Positions 14,929-23,513 of a DNA stretch of 64,000 nt are shown piece by piece. Source of the DNA: Saccharothrix tamanrassetensis (GTDB lineage: Bacteria > Actinomycetota > Actinomycetes > Mycobacteriales > Pseudonocardiaceae); NCBI RefSeq assembly GCF_014203665.1, contig NZ_JACHJN010000005.1, positions 496,001-560,000 on the forward strand. Reading direction: 5' to 3'. Under the pieces are notes generated by a model. The model was given only the letters and a program-made list of their open reading frames with translations. It ran no database searches and was not told where the DNA came from. The first letter of the stretch is position 1. The number at the start of each line of letters is the position of its first letter. The translations under genes were made by a program, and so were the position numbers.

Positions 14929-16050
14929 GTGGACAAGGTGCGAGTGGCCGTGGTCGGGGCGGGCAGGTGGGCTCAGCGGGCCCACCTGCCGGGGTGGTCG
15001 CGTGACCCGAGGGCCGAGGTGGTCGCGTTGGTCGACACCGACCCGGGGGTGCTGGGCGAGGCCGCGGCGCGGTTCGGGGTCCGGCGGGCCGTGCGGGACT
15101 ACCGCGAGGTGCTCGACGACCCCACGATCGACGTGGTCGATGTCGCTACGGCCAACACGGCGCACTTCGAGGTGTCGGCGGCGGCGATCGAGGCCGGCAA
15201 GCACGTGCTGTGCGAGAAGCCCGTGCACCGCGACTACCGGCAGACCAGGGCGCTGGCCGAGGCGGCCGGGTCCAAGGGGCTCAGGACCAAGCTCGGCTTC
15301 ACGTTCCGGTACGCGCCGGCCGTGCTGTACGCCAAGAGCCTCATCGACGCGGGGTTCATCGGCACGCCCTACGTGTTCAACGGGTTCGAGCAGAACAGCC
15401 AGTGGATCGACCCCGCCACCCCGATGCGTCAGGTCGACCCCGACGCCGATCCGGCCGTGATCGCGACCTCGTCAATCGAGGGCTACGGCGCGCCGATCAT
15501 CGACATCATGCACTGGTGGGCCGGCGGACGGCTGACCTCCGTCGTCGGCACGATGCGCAACTTCGTGCCCGAGCGCGTGGTCCGTGCCACCGGGCGCCGC
15601 CAGCGGCTCAACATCGACGACGGCGACATGTGGATCTGCGAGTTCGACAACGACGTGCTCGCCTCCATCCAGTCCTCCTACGTCACGGTGGGCAACCTGC
15701 CGGGTGTCGAGGCCCGGCTCTACGGCTCGGAGGGCGCGCTGGTCGTGCGGCTGGTGGCGGAGTCCGGTCGGTGCCAGACGATCCGCACGGCCACCAAGGA
15801 CGAGGCCGAATTCGTGGAACGGGACATCCCGGCGGAGTTCTTCCCGCCGGGCGGCTCGTCCACAGAGGACTGGGACTCCCTGTTCTACGCCAACCTCTGC
15901 GCCGACTTCACCACCGAGATCCTCGGCGGCGGCGAGGCCGGCCACGGCGACTTCGCCCAGGGCGCGCTGGTGCAGGAGACGATCAACGCGTTCGAGGAGT
16001 CGTTCCGCCGTCGCGCCTGGGTCGACTTCCCGCTCGCGGGCGCGGCGTGA
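14929..16050 (+). CDS. Gfo/Idh/MocA-family NAD(P)-dependent oxidoreductase
   Basis: A 373-residue protein from the GTG at 14929, which is preceded by GAGGAG at six bases; the frame is open further upstream but that part is promoter. The Rossmann nucleotide site is VAVVGAGRWAQRAH (residues 7-19), and the conserved EKP is at 96-98 in CEKPVHRDY, whose Lys usually takes part in catalysis. The C-terminal half is the beta-sheet substrate domain. Family members oxidise or reduce sugars, inositols and related cyclic or acidic compounds. It is first in a six-gene operon with a TldD/TldE pair, two DUF4438 proteins and a GntR regulator, each junction overlapping by 1 to 8 bases. A carbohydrate or amino-polyol substrate is possible; the specific one is unknown. 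Confidence 0.9.
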   Translation: MDKVRVAVVGAGRWAQRAHLPGWSRDPRAEVVALVDTDPGVLGEAAARFGVRRAVRDYREVLDDPTIDVVDVATANTAHFEVSAAAIEAGKHVLCEKPVHRDYRQTRALAEAAGSKGLRTKLGFTFRYAPAVLYAKSLIDAGFIGTPYVFNGFEQNSQWIDPATPMRQVDPDADPAVIATSSIEGYGAPIIDIMHWWAGGRLTSVVGTMRNFVPERVVRATGRRQRLNIDDGDMWICEFDNDVLASIQSSYVTVGNLPGVEARLYGSEGALVVRLVAESGRCQTIRTATKDEAEFVERDIPAEFFPPGGSSTEDWDSLFYANLCADFTTEILGGGEAGHGDFAQGALVQETINAFEESFRRRAWVDFPLAGAA

Positions 16051-17513
16051 ACCCGCACGGGTGGGGCGCGGTGGCCGACGACGCCACGGGCCGGGCGCTG
16101 GTGGAGGTGGCGCTGGACGCGGTCGACGGTCGGGCCGAGTACGCCGACGTGCGGCTGGTGGAAGCCGAGGAACTGCGCGTGTACCGGCAATCGGGCGCGG
16201 ACGTGGACGAGCGCGTCGAGCACACCCTCGGCATCGGGGTCCGTGTGCTGGTCGACGGCGTGTGGGGGTTCGCCGCCCGCCCGCTGGCCGAGGGCGCCGA
16301 CGCCGCCGAAGCCGCACATCGGGCGCACGCGCTCGCCGTGGCGGCGCGGGGTGCGTCCGAGCCGGTGCGCCTGCCCGACATCGACGTGCACAGCGGGCGC
16401 TACGAGACCGAGGTGGAGCACGACCCCTTCGCCACGACGCAGGACGTCCGGCACGCACTGCTCACCGATGCGCTGGACGCGGCGTCCGCACCGCGCCACG
16501 TGGTGTCCGCACAGGCGGGCGTCAACGCCAAGCGGCAGCACCGGCACTTCGGCAACTCGGTGGGATCCCGCCAGCACCAGCACTTCATGGAGTCCGGCGT
16601 GCTGGTGATGGTGACGGCCGCCGGGCACGGCGACGTGCAGCGGCGCAGCTACCCGAACTCGTTCCACGGCGACACGGGCGCGGCCGGGTGGGAGTTCGTC
16701 GTCGGCCGCGACCTGGTGGCCAACGCGGCACGGGTGGGGGAGGAGGCGGTGGCGCTGCTCACCGCGCCCGTCGCGCCGTCGGGCACCGCCGACGTGGTGC
16801 TCGGCGGCCAACAGATGTCCCTGCAGATCCACGAGTCCGCCGGGCACGCGCTGGAACTCGACCGGATGATCGGCGACGAGGCCAACTTCGCGGGCACCTC
16901 GTTCATCGGGGTGCACGACATCGGCTCGCTGCGCTACGGCTCACCCGCCGTCACCATCACCAGCGACCCGACCCTGCCCGGCACCCGCGGCAGCTTCGCG
17001 TTCGACGACGAGGGCACGCCCGCGCGCCGCCGCACGCTCGTCGACCGCGGGATCGTGCGCGACACCCTGTCCACGCTGGACTCCTCGGCCCGCACGGGCG
17101 CGGCCCTCACCGGGGCGGCGCGTTCGGACGGCTGGGCCTACACGCCGGTCTGCTTCGCCACCCACGTCTACCTCGAACCCGGCCGGGTCAGCCTCGACGA
17201 GCTGTGCGACCGCCTCGGCGAGGGCATCTACGCCGAGGACAACCGGTCGTGGTCCATCGACGAGCAGCGGCTCAACTTCCAGTTCGGCACCGAGGTCGCC
17301 TACGAAGTGCGCGGGGGGAAGAGGGGACGGCTGCTGAAGAACTTCTCCTACGGCGGGATCACGCCGCAGTTCTGGGGTTCGGTCGAGGCGGTGGCCGACG
17401 ACCTGCGGATCTTCGGCTACCCGTGCGGCAAGGGCGAGCCCAAGCAGTGGAGCTTCCTCAGCCACGGCGCGCCGTCCACGCTCGTGCGCGGCGTCCGGAT
17501 CGGGGTGGCGTGA
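16047..17513 (+). CDS. tldD: TldD-family zinc metalloprotease subunit
   Basis: A 488-residue protein from the GTG at 16047 (GTGA overlap with the previous gene). The TldD catalytic signature HESAGH (His262, Glu263, His267) gives two zinc ligands and the catalytic Glu, and the third ligand Cys460 sits in GYPCGKGEP near the C-terminus, as in E. coli TldD. GTFLGVHDIGSLRYG-like substrate-channel segments and the YAEDNRSWSIDEQRLNFQF stretch also fit. TldD forms a heterodimer with TldE/PmbA and cleaves unfolded peptides; known jobs include microcin B17 maturation and CcdA degradation. Here the partner gene follows with a one-base overlap. Its place in an operon with a dehydrogenase and DUF4438 proteins, rather than in a RiPP cluster, suggests a catabolic role. 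Confidence 0.93.
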   Translation: MNPHGWGAVADDATGRALVEVALDAVDGRAEYADVRLVEAEELRVYRQSGADVDERVEHTLGIGVRVLVDGVWGFAARPLAEGADAAEAAHRAHALAVAARGASEPVRLPDIDVHSGRYETEVEHDPFATTQDVRHALLTDALDAASAPRHVVSAQAGVNAKRQHRHFGNSVGSRQHQHFMESGVLVMVTAAGHGDVQRRSYPNSFHGDTGAAGWEFVVGRDLVANAARVGEEAVALLTAPVAPSGTADVVLGGQQMSLQIHESAGHALELDRMIGDEANFAGTSFIGVHDIGSLRYGSPAVTITSDPTLPGTRGSFAFDDEGTPARRRTLVDRGIVRDTLSTLDSSARTGAALTGAARSDGWAYTPVCFATHVYLEPGRVSLDELCDRLGEGIYAEDNRSWSIDEQRLNFQFGTEVAYEVRGGKRGRLLKNFSYGGITPQFWGSVEAVADDLRIFGYPCGKGEPKQWSFLSHGAPSTLVRGVRIGVA

Positions 17514-18835
17514 TGGACTTCGCCGCACCCGTCGACATCGGCCGCGCCACCGGGTTGCTGGCCGACGCCGTCCGCGCCGCCGACGCCGACCACGTCGACG
17601 CCACGCTGCTGGCCCGTGCCGGCGAGTACACCCGGTTCGCGGGTGAGCGCGTCCACCAGCCGCAGGACATCACCGAACAGCAGGTCGTCGTGCGGGCCGT
17701 CGTGGACGGGCACGCCGCGCGGGTCGCGACCAGCGCGCTGGACCGGGTCGCCGACGCGGTCCGCCGGGCCACCGCGATCGCCTCCGGCCTCGCCCGCACC
17801 GCCTCGGCGCCCGGCTCGGCGTGGACGCCGCAGCACCGCGACACCGACGACCACGTCCTGTGGCACGACGACACCGCCGCGTTCGACGCCCCGGCACGGG
17901 TCGCGATCGCCGCCGAGGCGATGACCCGGGCGCGCCGGGCCGGCACCACCGCGGCGGGCATGGTCGGCCGGGCGGTGACCCAGCTCGCGGTCGCGTCCAG
18001 CACCGGTGCGCTGCGGCACGTGGTGGCGACCGAGGCCACCGGCAGCCTCACGGTGGGCGACCGGGACGGCTCGGCGCACTGGGCGAACCTGCACCGGTCG
18101 CGCGACGCGCTGGGCTTGGACGCCGCGAGCGTGGCGGACACGGTCGCCCGCGCCGTGCGGACCCGCGGCCGGCAACCGCTGCCCGACGGCTCCTACACCG
18201 TCGTGCTCGGCCCCGAGGCCACCTGCGAGCTGCTCGGGTTCCTGGGTGTGCTCGGCTTCGACGGCGGGCCGGCGCAGGCGGGCGTCGGCGTGACGAGCAG
18301 ACCGGGACAGCGGGTGGCCTCCGAACTGGTCACCGTCGCCGACGACGCCTCGCACCCGTTCGGGCTGCCCATCCCGTTCGACGTGCTGGGCACGACCAAG
18401 GCCGTGGTGCCGCTGCTGACCGCCGGACTCGTCGGCGGGCCCGTCACCGACCGCACGGGCCACACCCACGTGGCGCGCGAGGCCGTGCCGTCACCCGTCG
18501 CGGCCAACGTGGTGATGACGCCCGGTGCGCAGGGCGACCTCGTGGCAGGCGTGGAGAACGGCCTCTACATCGAGCGGTTCTGGTACACCCGGCTGGTCGA
18601 CCGGCAGGCGGGCACGATCACCGGCGTCAGCCGGGACGCCTGCTTCCGCATCGTGGACGGCGAACCGGCCGACCCCGTGCGGGGGGCCCGGTTCACCCAA
18701 TCCGTGTTCGACCTGCTGGCCACTGTGGACGGTGTCGGCGACGTGCTGCGCGCCCAGCCGATCATGAACGTGTGGAACGGGTCGGTCACCGCGCCGGCGA
18801 TCCGCGCGCACGGCTTCCGGTTCGGTCCCCGGTGA
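17513..18835 (+). CDS. pmbA: TldE/PmbA-family protease subunit
   Basis: A 440-residue protein starting with the ATG at 17513, overlapping the TldD stop by one base. It matches the TldE/PmbA half of the heterodimer: an N-terminal alpha/beta domain with a HQPQDITEQQVVVRAVVDG strand region, LPDGSYTVVLGPEATCELLGFLG, PFDVLGTTKAVVPLL and a C-terminal barrel with GLYIERFWYTRLVDRQAGTITGVSRDA. As expected for TldE it lacks the HExxxH zinc motif and helps form the closed proteolytic chamber. With TldD it should make one functional protease, so a free-standing role is unlikely. The next gene starts with GTG four bases before this stop ends. Confidence 0.9.
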   Translation: MDFAAPVDIGRATGLLADAVRAADADHVDATLLARAGEYTRFAGERVHQPQDITEQQVVVRAVVDGHAARVATSALDRVADAVRRATAIASGLARTASAPGSAWTPQHRDTDDHVLWHDDTAAFDAPARVAIAAEAMTRARRAGTTAAGMVGRAVTQLAVASSTGALRHVVATEATGSLTVGDRDGSAHWANLHRSRDALGLDAASVADTVARAVRTRGRQPLPDGSYTVVLGPEATCELLGFLGVLGFDGGPAQAGVGVTSRPGQRVASELVTVADDASHPFGLPIPFDVLGTTKAVVPLLTAGLVGGPVTDRTGHTHVAREAVPSPVAANVVMTPGAQGDLVAGVENGLYIERFWYTRLVDRQAGTITGVSRDACFRIVDGEPADPVRGARFTQSVFDLLATVDGVGDVLRAQPIMNVWNGSVTAPAIRAHGFRFGPR

Positions 18836-19638
18836 CCCCGCGCACCAACGCCCACCGGCTGTTGACCCAGGTGCTGGCGGGCGAGGTCTGCCCGCCCCGC
18901 GGCGACCGGTTCGGCTACCGGGTCGACGGCGAGGGCCGGGCGTTCCTGCTGCCCGGCATGGGCGGGGTCACCCTCGGCGTGCGCGTCGGCGACCCGGCCA
19001 CCGGCCACGCCGCCGACCACCTCGAACCGGGCCTGTCGGTGTGGCACCCCGACCCCGCGGCCGACCACGCCCTGCAGTTCCTGACGTGCGTGGGCAACGA
19101 GGTCACCGTGCTCGGCCCCCGTCGCCCGACCGGCCGGGTCCTGGGCCAGCACGCCTACGTGCTGGTCGACCTCGCCGACGCGGACGAGGTCGCGCCGGGC
19201 GACCGGGTGGCGATCCGGGCGCGCGGCCAGGGGCTGCGGCTGCTCGACCACCCCGACGTCGTGGTCAAGAACCTCGATCCCGAGCTGCTGCCGAACCTGC
19301 CCGTCGACACCGCCCCGGACGGCCGGCTGCGGGTGTCCGTCGCGGCCCGGATCCCCCGCTCGGCACCCGGCGCGGGCACCGGCATGGCCTCGGAGTTCGC
19401 CAACACCGACCTCATGGGCGTCACCGACGTGCGCATCGGCGACCTGGTGGCGCTGGAGGACCAGGACCACCGGTTCGGTCGCGGCCACCGCGCCGGGTAC
19501 ATGGCGATCGGCGCCATCAGCACCGGCGACTGCCTGCTGTTCGGCCACGGACCCGGCCCCACCACCCTGTTCACCGGGCCCGCCGCGGCATTCGACCTCG
19601 TCGACGACCCCACCGCCAACATCGGAGCCCGCTGGTGA
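18832..19638 (+). CDS. DUF4438 protein (first copy)
   Basis: A 268-residue protein from the GTG at 18832. The pattern PGMGGVTLGVRVGDPATGHAADHLEPGLSV, then LQFLTCVGNEV, GRVLGQHAYVLVD, GDRVAIRARGQG and a late RAGYMAIGAISTGDCLLFGHGPG is the DUF4438 signature, known from Thermotoga and actinobacteria with no assigned function. Conserved His and Asp residues (HAADH, HPDP, MGVTDVRIGDLVALEDQDH) suggest a metal or ligand site. It is predicted cytoplasmic. A second DUF4438 gene follows directly with a four-base overlap; the two differ enough to suggest an old duplication and perhaps a heterodimer. Only context can suggest a role, and that context is a TldD/TldE protease pair. Confidence 0.85.
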   Translation: MTPRTNAHRLLTQVLAGEVCPPRGDRFGYRVDGEGRAFLLPGMGGVTLGVRVGDPATGHAADHLEPGLSVWHPDPAADHALQFLTCVGNEVTVLGPRRPTGRVLGQHAYVLVDLADADEVAPGDRVAIRARGQGLRLLDHPDVVVKNLDPELLPNLPVDTAPDGRLRVSVAARIPRSAPGAGTGMASEFANTDLMGVTDVRIGDLVALEDQDHRFGRGHRAGYMAIGAISTGDCLLFGHGPGPTTLFTGPAAAFDLVDDPTANIGARW

Positions 19639-20456
19639 GCACCCTGGTCCGGACCACCCTGCTCGGCGAGGTGGAGACCCCTCGGCTGGGCCCCGCGCCG
19701 TACCTGGTCGACCGCGACGGCGCGCCGTACCTGCCGACCGCGACCGGCGGCGTCGTGCTGGGCCTGCGACTGGGCGACGGCGTGTTCGACACCGACGCCG
19801 ACCACGCGGCGCCCGGGGTCACCCTCGTGCACCCCGACCCGGCGGCCTGCCACGCGCTGACCGCGTTCGCGTGCCTGGGCAACGAAGCCGTCGTGCGCAC
19901 CGGCGACGCGCGCGGCGCGACCGGCCGGGTGCTGGGCAAGCGCGAGGGCCGGGTGATCGCGGTGTTCCCGCAGGACGTGCTGGCCCAGATGCTGCCCGCC
20001 GACCAGGTCGCGATCCGCGCACACGGCCAGGGAGCCACCGCCGGGGGAGCCACCGCCGGGGGAGCCACCGCCGTCATGAACGTCGACCCCGCCGTGCTCG
20101 CGGCACTGGACGTGCGATCCGCGCGCGCCCGCGTGCCCTCCCACCTGGTGGGCAACGGGTTCGGTCGGCCCGCGCACCAGTGGGACCTCGACGTGCAGGT
20201 CGACCGGGTGGACGCGGCGCACTGGCGGCTGGGTGATCTGCTGTGCATCGACGACGTCGACGTCCGGCACAACGCCGGGCACCGGAAAGGGTGGCTGACC
20301 ATGGCGGTGGTGGTCCACGCGGGGAGCCCGCTGCCCGGTCACGGCCCCGGCGCGATGCCGATCCTGTGCGGACCGGCGGAGGACTTCGACGTGCACGTGG
20401 ACCCGACCGGCCACGTGGGAGTGACACCGGAACTGCTGGGGTGCCCTGATGCCTGA
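19635..20456 (+). CDS. DUF4438 protein (second copy)
   Basis: A 273-residue paralogue of the preceding gene, started by the GTG at 19635. The same order of motifs is seen: TATGGVVLGLRLGDG, HAAPGVTLVHPDPAACHAL, FACLGNEAVV, GRVLGKREG, DQVAIRAHGQG and a late RKGWLTMAVVVHAGSPLPGHGPG. After the HGQG strand an Ala-Gly-Gly-Ala-Thr repeat (about residues 134-146), encoded by a 15-base tandem repeat, forms a flexible insertion not present in the first copy. It lies between the first DUF4438 gene and the regulator, and its 3' end overlaps the regulator by eight bases. Function is unknown; a heterodimer with the first copy is an inference. Confidence 0.85.
   Translation: MSTLVRTTLLGEVETPRLGPAPYLVDRDGAPYLPTATGGVVLGLRLGDGVFDTDADHAAPGVTLVHPDPAACHALTAFACLGNEAVVRTGDARGATGRVLGKREGRVIAVFPQDVLAQMLPADQVAIRAHGQGATAGGATAGGATAVMNVDPAVLAALDVRSARARVPSHLVGNGFGRPAHQWDLDVQVDRVDAAHWRLGDLLCIDDVDVRHNAGHRKGWLTMAVVVHAGSPLPGHGPGAMPILCGPAEDFDVHVDPTGHVGVTPELLGCPDA
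20031..20072 (+). repeat. 15-bp tandem repeat inside the second DUF4438 gene
   Basis: GGAGCCACCGCCGGG occurs twice in full and a third time for 12 bases. It is in frame and encodes Gly-Ala-Thr-Ala-Gly units, so its copy number can change without breaking the gene. Confidence 0.9.
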
Positions 20457-21084
20457 CCTCGAACACCGCTCGCTGCCCGACAGCGTGCACCGCCTGCTGC
20501 GCAACCGGATCCTCAACAACGAACTGCCGGCGGGAACCCGGCTGGTGGAGATGTCGATCGCCGCGGAGCTGGGCGTCAGCCGCTCCACCGTCCGGCTCGC
20601 GCTCACCAGGCTGGCGGACGAGGGCCTGGTGGAGATCAGCCCGCGCCGGCACAGCACCGTGACGCGGCTGTCCCACGAGGACATCCAGGACGCCTGCTAC
20701 GCCCGCTACGTGCTGGAGGAGGGCGCGGTGCGGGCGGTGCTGGCACACGGCACGGCCGACCTCGTGCACCCCCTCACCGAGCTGGTCGAGCGGATGGAGC
20801 ACGCCGCCCGCGACCGGGACCTCGCGGCGGTGGTCGACCTCGACACGGCGTTCCACGGTCACCTGGTCGCCGCCGCGCGCAAACCCCGCCTCGCGAAGCT
20901 GTTCGCCGGCATGGACGCCCAGATGGGCGCGGTCATGCGGTCCTCGCTGGAGGAGCAGCACCTCGACCTGGCCGACATGCCCGCCATGCACCGGGACCTC
21001 GTCGACGCGCTGGCCGACGGCGACCCGTCCACCGTCGCGGACGCCCTGTACCGGCACTACCTGCGCGAGGACTACGTGTTGTAG
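20449..21084 (+). CDS. GntR-family transcriptional regulator (FadR/FCD type)
   Basis: A 211-residue regulator. The N-terminal winged helix has the GntR pattern LPDSVHRLLRNRILNNELPAGTRL then AAELGVSRSTVRLALTRLADEGLVEISPRR (about residues 9-66). The C-terminal all-helical FCD domain follows with the metal/ligand-binding His and Asp residues (DLDTAFHGHLV, MHRDLVDAL). Such proteins bind small carboxylates or amino acids and repress the catabolic operon they sit in. The ATG at 20449 overlaps the previous gene by eight bases. The inverted repeat over the operon promoter (14870-14883) is a plausible site. Its inducer may be the pathway substrate. Confidence 0.92.
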   Translation: MPDLEHRSLPDSVHRLLRNRILNNELPAGTRLVEMSIAAELGVSRSTVRLALTRLADEGLVEISPRRHSTVTRLSHEDIQDACYARYVLEEGAVRAVLAHGTADLVHPLTELVERMEHAARDRDLAAVVDLDTAFHGHLVAAARKPRLAKLFAGMDAQMGAVMRSSLEEQHLDLADMPAMHRDLVDALADGDPSTVADALYRHYLREDYVL

Positions 21085-21189
21085 CACCGGCGGCCACCGG
21101 ACCGTCCGGACGAGGCGGCAACCGGTGCGGGTCGCGGTGGGTCGTCGCGGGCCGGAACCCGCATCGTGGCGCGTACCCGCCGAGTGGTC

Positions 21190-21231
21190 GCGGACCGGCC
21201 GGCGGGTGCGGCTGGCCGCCGGCCGGTCCGC
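21190..21231. terminator. Bidirectional terminator with a perfect 16-bp stem
   Basis: GCGGACCGGCCGGCGG (21190-21205) pairs perfectly with 21216-21231 across a 10-base loop. It lies between the convergent GntR and dehydrogenase genes, ending four bases before the latter's stop codon. There is no U-tract, as is common for hairpins in high-GC actinomycetes. Confidence 0.8.
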
Positions 21232-21235
21232 CACG

Positions 21236-22258
21236 TCAGTAGCCCAGTTCGGGCCGGTAGCGGTTGCGCAGCGGCCTGCCGTCGAGCCATCGCCGCAGGT
21301 TGTCGCAGAAGATGTCGGTGATCAGGGCGTTCTCGTCGGTTGCCGTGGAGGCCGAGTGGGGCGACACGATCACGTTGGGCAGGTCCCACAGCGGCGAGTC
21401 GTCCGGCAGCGGTTCGACGGACGCCACGTCGAGCACCGCGCCGCGCAGCGCGCCGGATGCCAGTGCCGCGGTCATCGCCGCCTCGTCCACGACCTGGCCG
21501 CGCGCGATGTTCACCACCACGGCGTGCGGTTTGAGCGCGGCCAGTTCCGCCGCGCCCAGCAGGCCCTCGGTCTGCGGCGTCAACGGGCACGCCAGCACGA
21601 CCGCGTCCACCCTCGGCAGCACCGAGGTGAGCTCGTCGAAGCCCACCACCTCGGCCACGCCGGGCGCGCCGGACGTGCCGCCCGGCCGCACCGCGCCGAC
21701 GACCTCGACACCGAGCCCGGCCAGCACCGCGGCGGTGTGCCGCCCGACCGCCCCCAACCCGACCACCAGCACGCGCTGACCGGACAGCGTGCGGCTGGTG
21801 TAGCGGTTCCAACGGTGCTCGGCCTGCCACGCCTTGAGCTGCGGCACGTCCTTCACGAAGTGCAGCAGCCCGGTCAGCACGAACTCGGCCAGCGGCACCG
21901 CGTGCACCCCGGCGGCCGTGGTCACCGCGACCTCGGACAGGTCCAGCGGGAACCGGTCGGTGAGCCTGCCCAGGCCCGCGCTGGTGGCCTGGACCCACCG
22001 CAGCAACGGGAAGTTCTCGTTGACCTCGGCGGGCGCGCGCCGGTCGAAGTCGAACGCCACCTCGGCCGTGGAGGTGAGCGCGAACCACCGTCGCCGCTGC
22101 TCGTCGGTCAGTTCCGGCAGCACGCCCACGTGGTCGCCGGCGTAGCGCGGCACGGGCAGCAGCTCGGGCTCGTAGAGCACCTCGACCCGTGGGTCCACTG
22201 CCGCGATGCGCGCCACCAGTTCGGGTTCCAGCGGCGAGCAGATCACCACCCGGGTCAC
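21236..22258 (-). CDS. D-2-hydroxyacid dehydrogenase family protein
   Basis: A 340-residue protein from the GTG at 22258. The NAD-binding motif is VLVVGLGAVGRHTAAVL (about residues 163-179). The family's catalytic Arg253 lies in NIARGQVVDE, Glu282 in DVASVEPLP and His301 in SPHSAS, so all three active-site residues are present. Members reduce 2-oxo acids to D-2-hydroxy acids, or the reverse. It follows the aminotransferase gene with a four-base overlap, so it probably acts on the 2-oxo acid that enzyme makes. It is the last gene of the minus-strand transporter operon and converges on the GntR gene across a strong terminator. Confidence 0.9.
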   Translation of the reverse strand: MTRVVICSPLEPELVARIAAVDPRVEVLYEPELLPVPRYAGDHVGVLPELTDEQRRRWFALTSTAEVAFDFDRRAPAEVNENFPLLRWVQATSAGLGRLTDRFPLDLSEVAVTTAAGVHAVPLAEFVLTGLLHFVKDVPQLKAWQAEHRWNRYTSRTLSGQRVLVVGLGAVGRHTAAVLAGLGVEVVGAVRPGGTSGAPGVAEVVGFDELTSVLPRVDAVVLACPLTPQTEGLLGAAELAALKPHAVVVNIARGQVVDEAAMTAALASGALRGAVLDVASVEPLPDDSPLWDLPNVIVSPHSASTATDENALITDIFCDNLRRWLDGRPLRNRYRPELGY

Positions 22259-23490
22259 GAGGCCACCGCCTTCGCGGCGTGGTTGAGCGCGTCCACGACC
22301 CGGTCCAGCGCGGCGGACCACCCGGTCTCCTCGCGGGCGTAGCACACCCGGAACCGGCCGTGGCCCGACGGACCGAACTGGTAGCCGGGGCTGACGACCA
22401 CCCCGGCCCGGCTCTGCAACACCTTCGCCACCTCCACGTCGTCCATCCCCAGCGCCGACACGTCCGGCCACAGGTAGGCGGTGCCCGGGCCGGGCCGCAC
22501 GACCAGCCCGTCGACCCGGCGCAGCCGCTCGGCCGTCATCTCCCGCAGTGCCCGGAGTTCGCCGATGCGGGTGCGCACGAACTCCACGTCGTCGACCAGC
22601 CACCGCGTCAGCACGTGCTGGGAGTACGCCGGAGCGCGCAGGCACGAGATCGCCATGACCTGCTCGATGGCGTCCACCACCTCGGCGGGGCCTATTGCCA
22701 CGCCGACCCGGTAGCCGCTGAGCGACTCCGTCTTCGACCCGCCGAGCAGGGTCACGGTCCGCTGCGCCATCCCCGGCTCCGCCGCGAGGTGCGTGTACGG
22801 CGTCTCGTCGTACACCAGCCGGCAGTACAGCTCGTCCACGACCACCAGCAGGTCGTGCCGCACGGCGAGCGCGGCCAGGCCGCGGACGGTCTCGGGCGTG
22901 TAGACGGTCCCGGTGGGGTTGTTCGGGTTCGAGGTGAGCAGGAGCGTGACGCCCTCGTTCACCACGGCCTCCTCCAGCGCGGTCAGGTCCAGCTGCGGAC
23001 CGGCGGGGTCCTCGACCATGCCCACGCGCACCACGCGCGCGCCCAGGAACCGCAGCATCCGTTCCACGAACAGGTATTCGGGGTCGGCCAGCGCCACCAC
23101 GTCCCCGGAGTCGACCAGGGCGCTCAGCGTGGCGAACAGGCCGCCCTGGGTGCCGGTGGTGATCACGATCTCGCGGTCCGGGTCGACGTCGACGCCCAGC
23201 AGGCCCGACACCGACCGCGCGCACGTCGCCCGCACCTCGGCGTTGCCCCGGTACCCGGTGTAGGCGAGTTCCCCGTCTTCCGCCGCGGCGGTGAACGCGG
23301 CCAACGCCCACGGCGGCGGCGGGAAGCGGACCGTGTCGAAGTGCGTGGTGTCCAGCAGGCCGTGCCCGGCGCCGTCCAACCGCAGTTCCAGGTCCGCCTC
23401 CCGCACGGACGTGCCCAGCGTGTCCGCCCGCTCCGGCAGGTGCGTGCGCAGCACCCGCCGCGATTCGACGGGGTGACGGCTTGCCGCCAT
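22255..23490 (-). CDS. PLP-dependent aminotransferase (class I/II)
   Basis: A 411-residue fold-type I aminotransferase. Conserved elements are TYGYRGN-like YTGYRGNAEVR, NPNNPTGT (residues 188-195), VVVDELYCRLVYD with the Asp219 that contacts the pyridine nitrogen, GGSKTESLSGYRVG with the Schiff-base Lys253, and a C-terminal Arg in RFRVCYAREE for the substrate carboxylate. The ATG at 23490 has AGGAGA seven bases upstream and is preferred; a GTG at 23517 overlapping the previous stop would add nine residues. It should convert an amino acid to a 2-oxo acid in the cytoplasm. Between an SDR and the D-hydroxyacid dehydrogenase, it forms the core of a probable amino-acid degradation route; RidA at 32621 would remove its reactive imine by-products. 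Confidence 0.9.
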   Translation of the reverse strand: MAASRHPVESRRVLRTHLPERADTLGTSVREADLELRLDGAGHGLLDTTHFDTVRFPPPPWALAAFTAAAEDGELAYTGYRGNAEVRATCARSVSGLLGVDVDPDREIVITTGTQGGLFATLSALVDSGDVVALADPEYLFVERMLRFLGARVVRVGMVEDPAGPQLDLTALEEAVVNEGVTLLLTSNPNNPTGTVYTPETVRGLAALAVRHDLLVVVDELYCRLVYDETPYTHLAAEPGMAQRTVTLLGGSKTESLSGYRVGVAIGPAEVVDAIEQVMAISCLRAPAYSQHVLTRWLVDDVEFVRTRIGELRALREMTAERLRRVDGLVVRPGPGTAYLWPDVSALGMDDVEVAKVLQSRAGVVVSPGYQFGPSGHGRFRVCYAREETGWSAALDRVVDALNHAAKAVAS

Positions 23491-23513
23491 GTCGGTGTCT
23501 CCTGTCGTCTGGT

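Noticed and set aside
14929..20456. TldD/TldE region as a RiPP biosynthetic cluster
   Set aside because: No precursor peptide-like small frame, cyclodehydratase, radical SAM or exporter gene is near; neighbouring genes are catabolic or regulatory.
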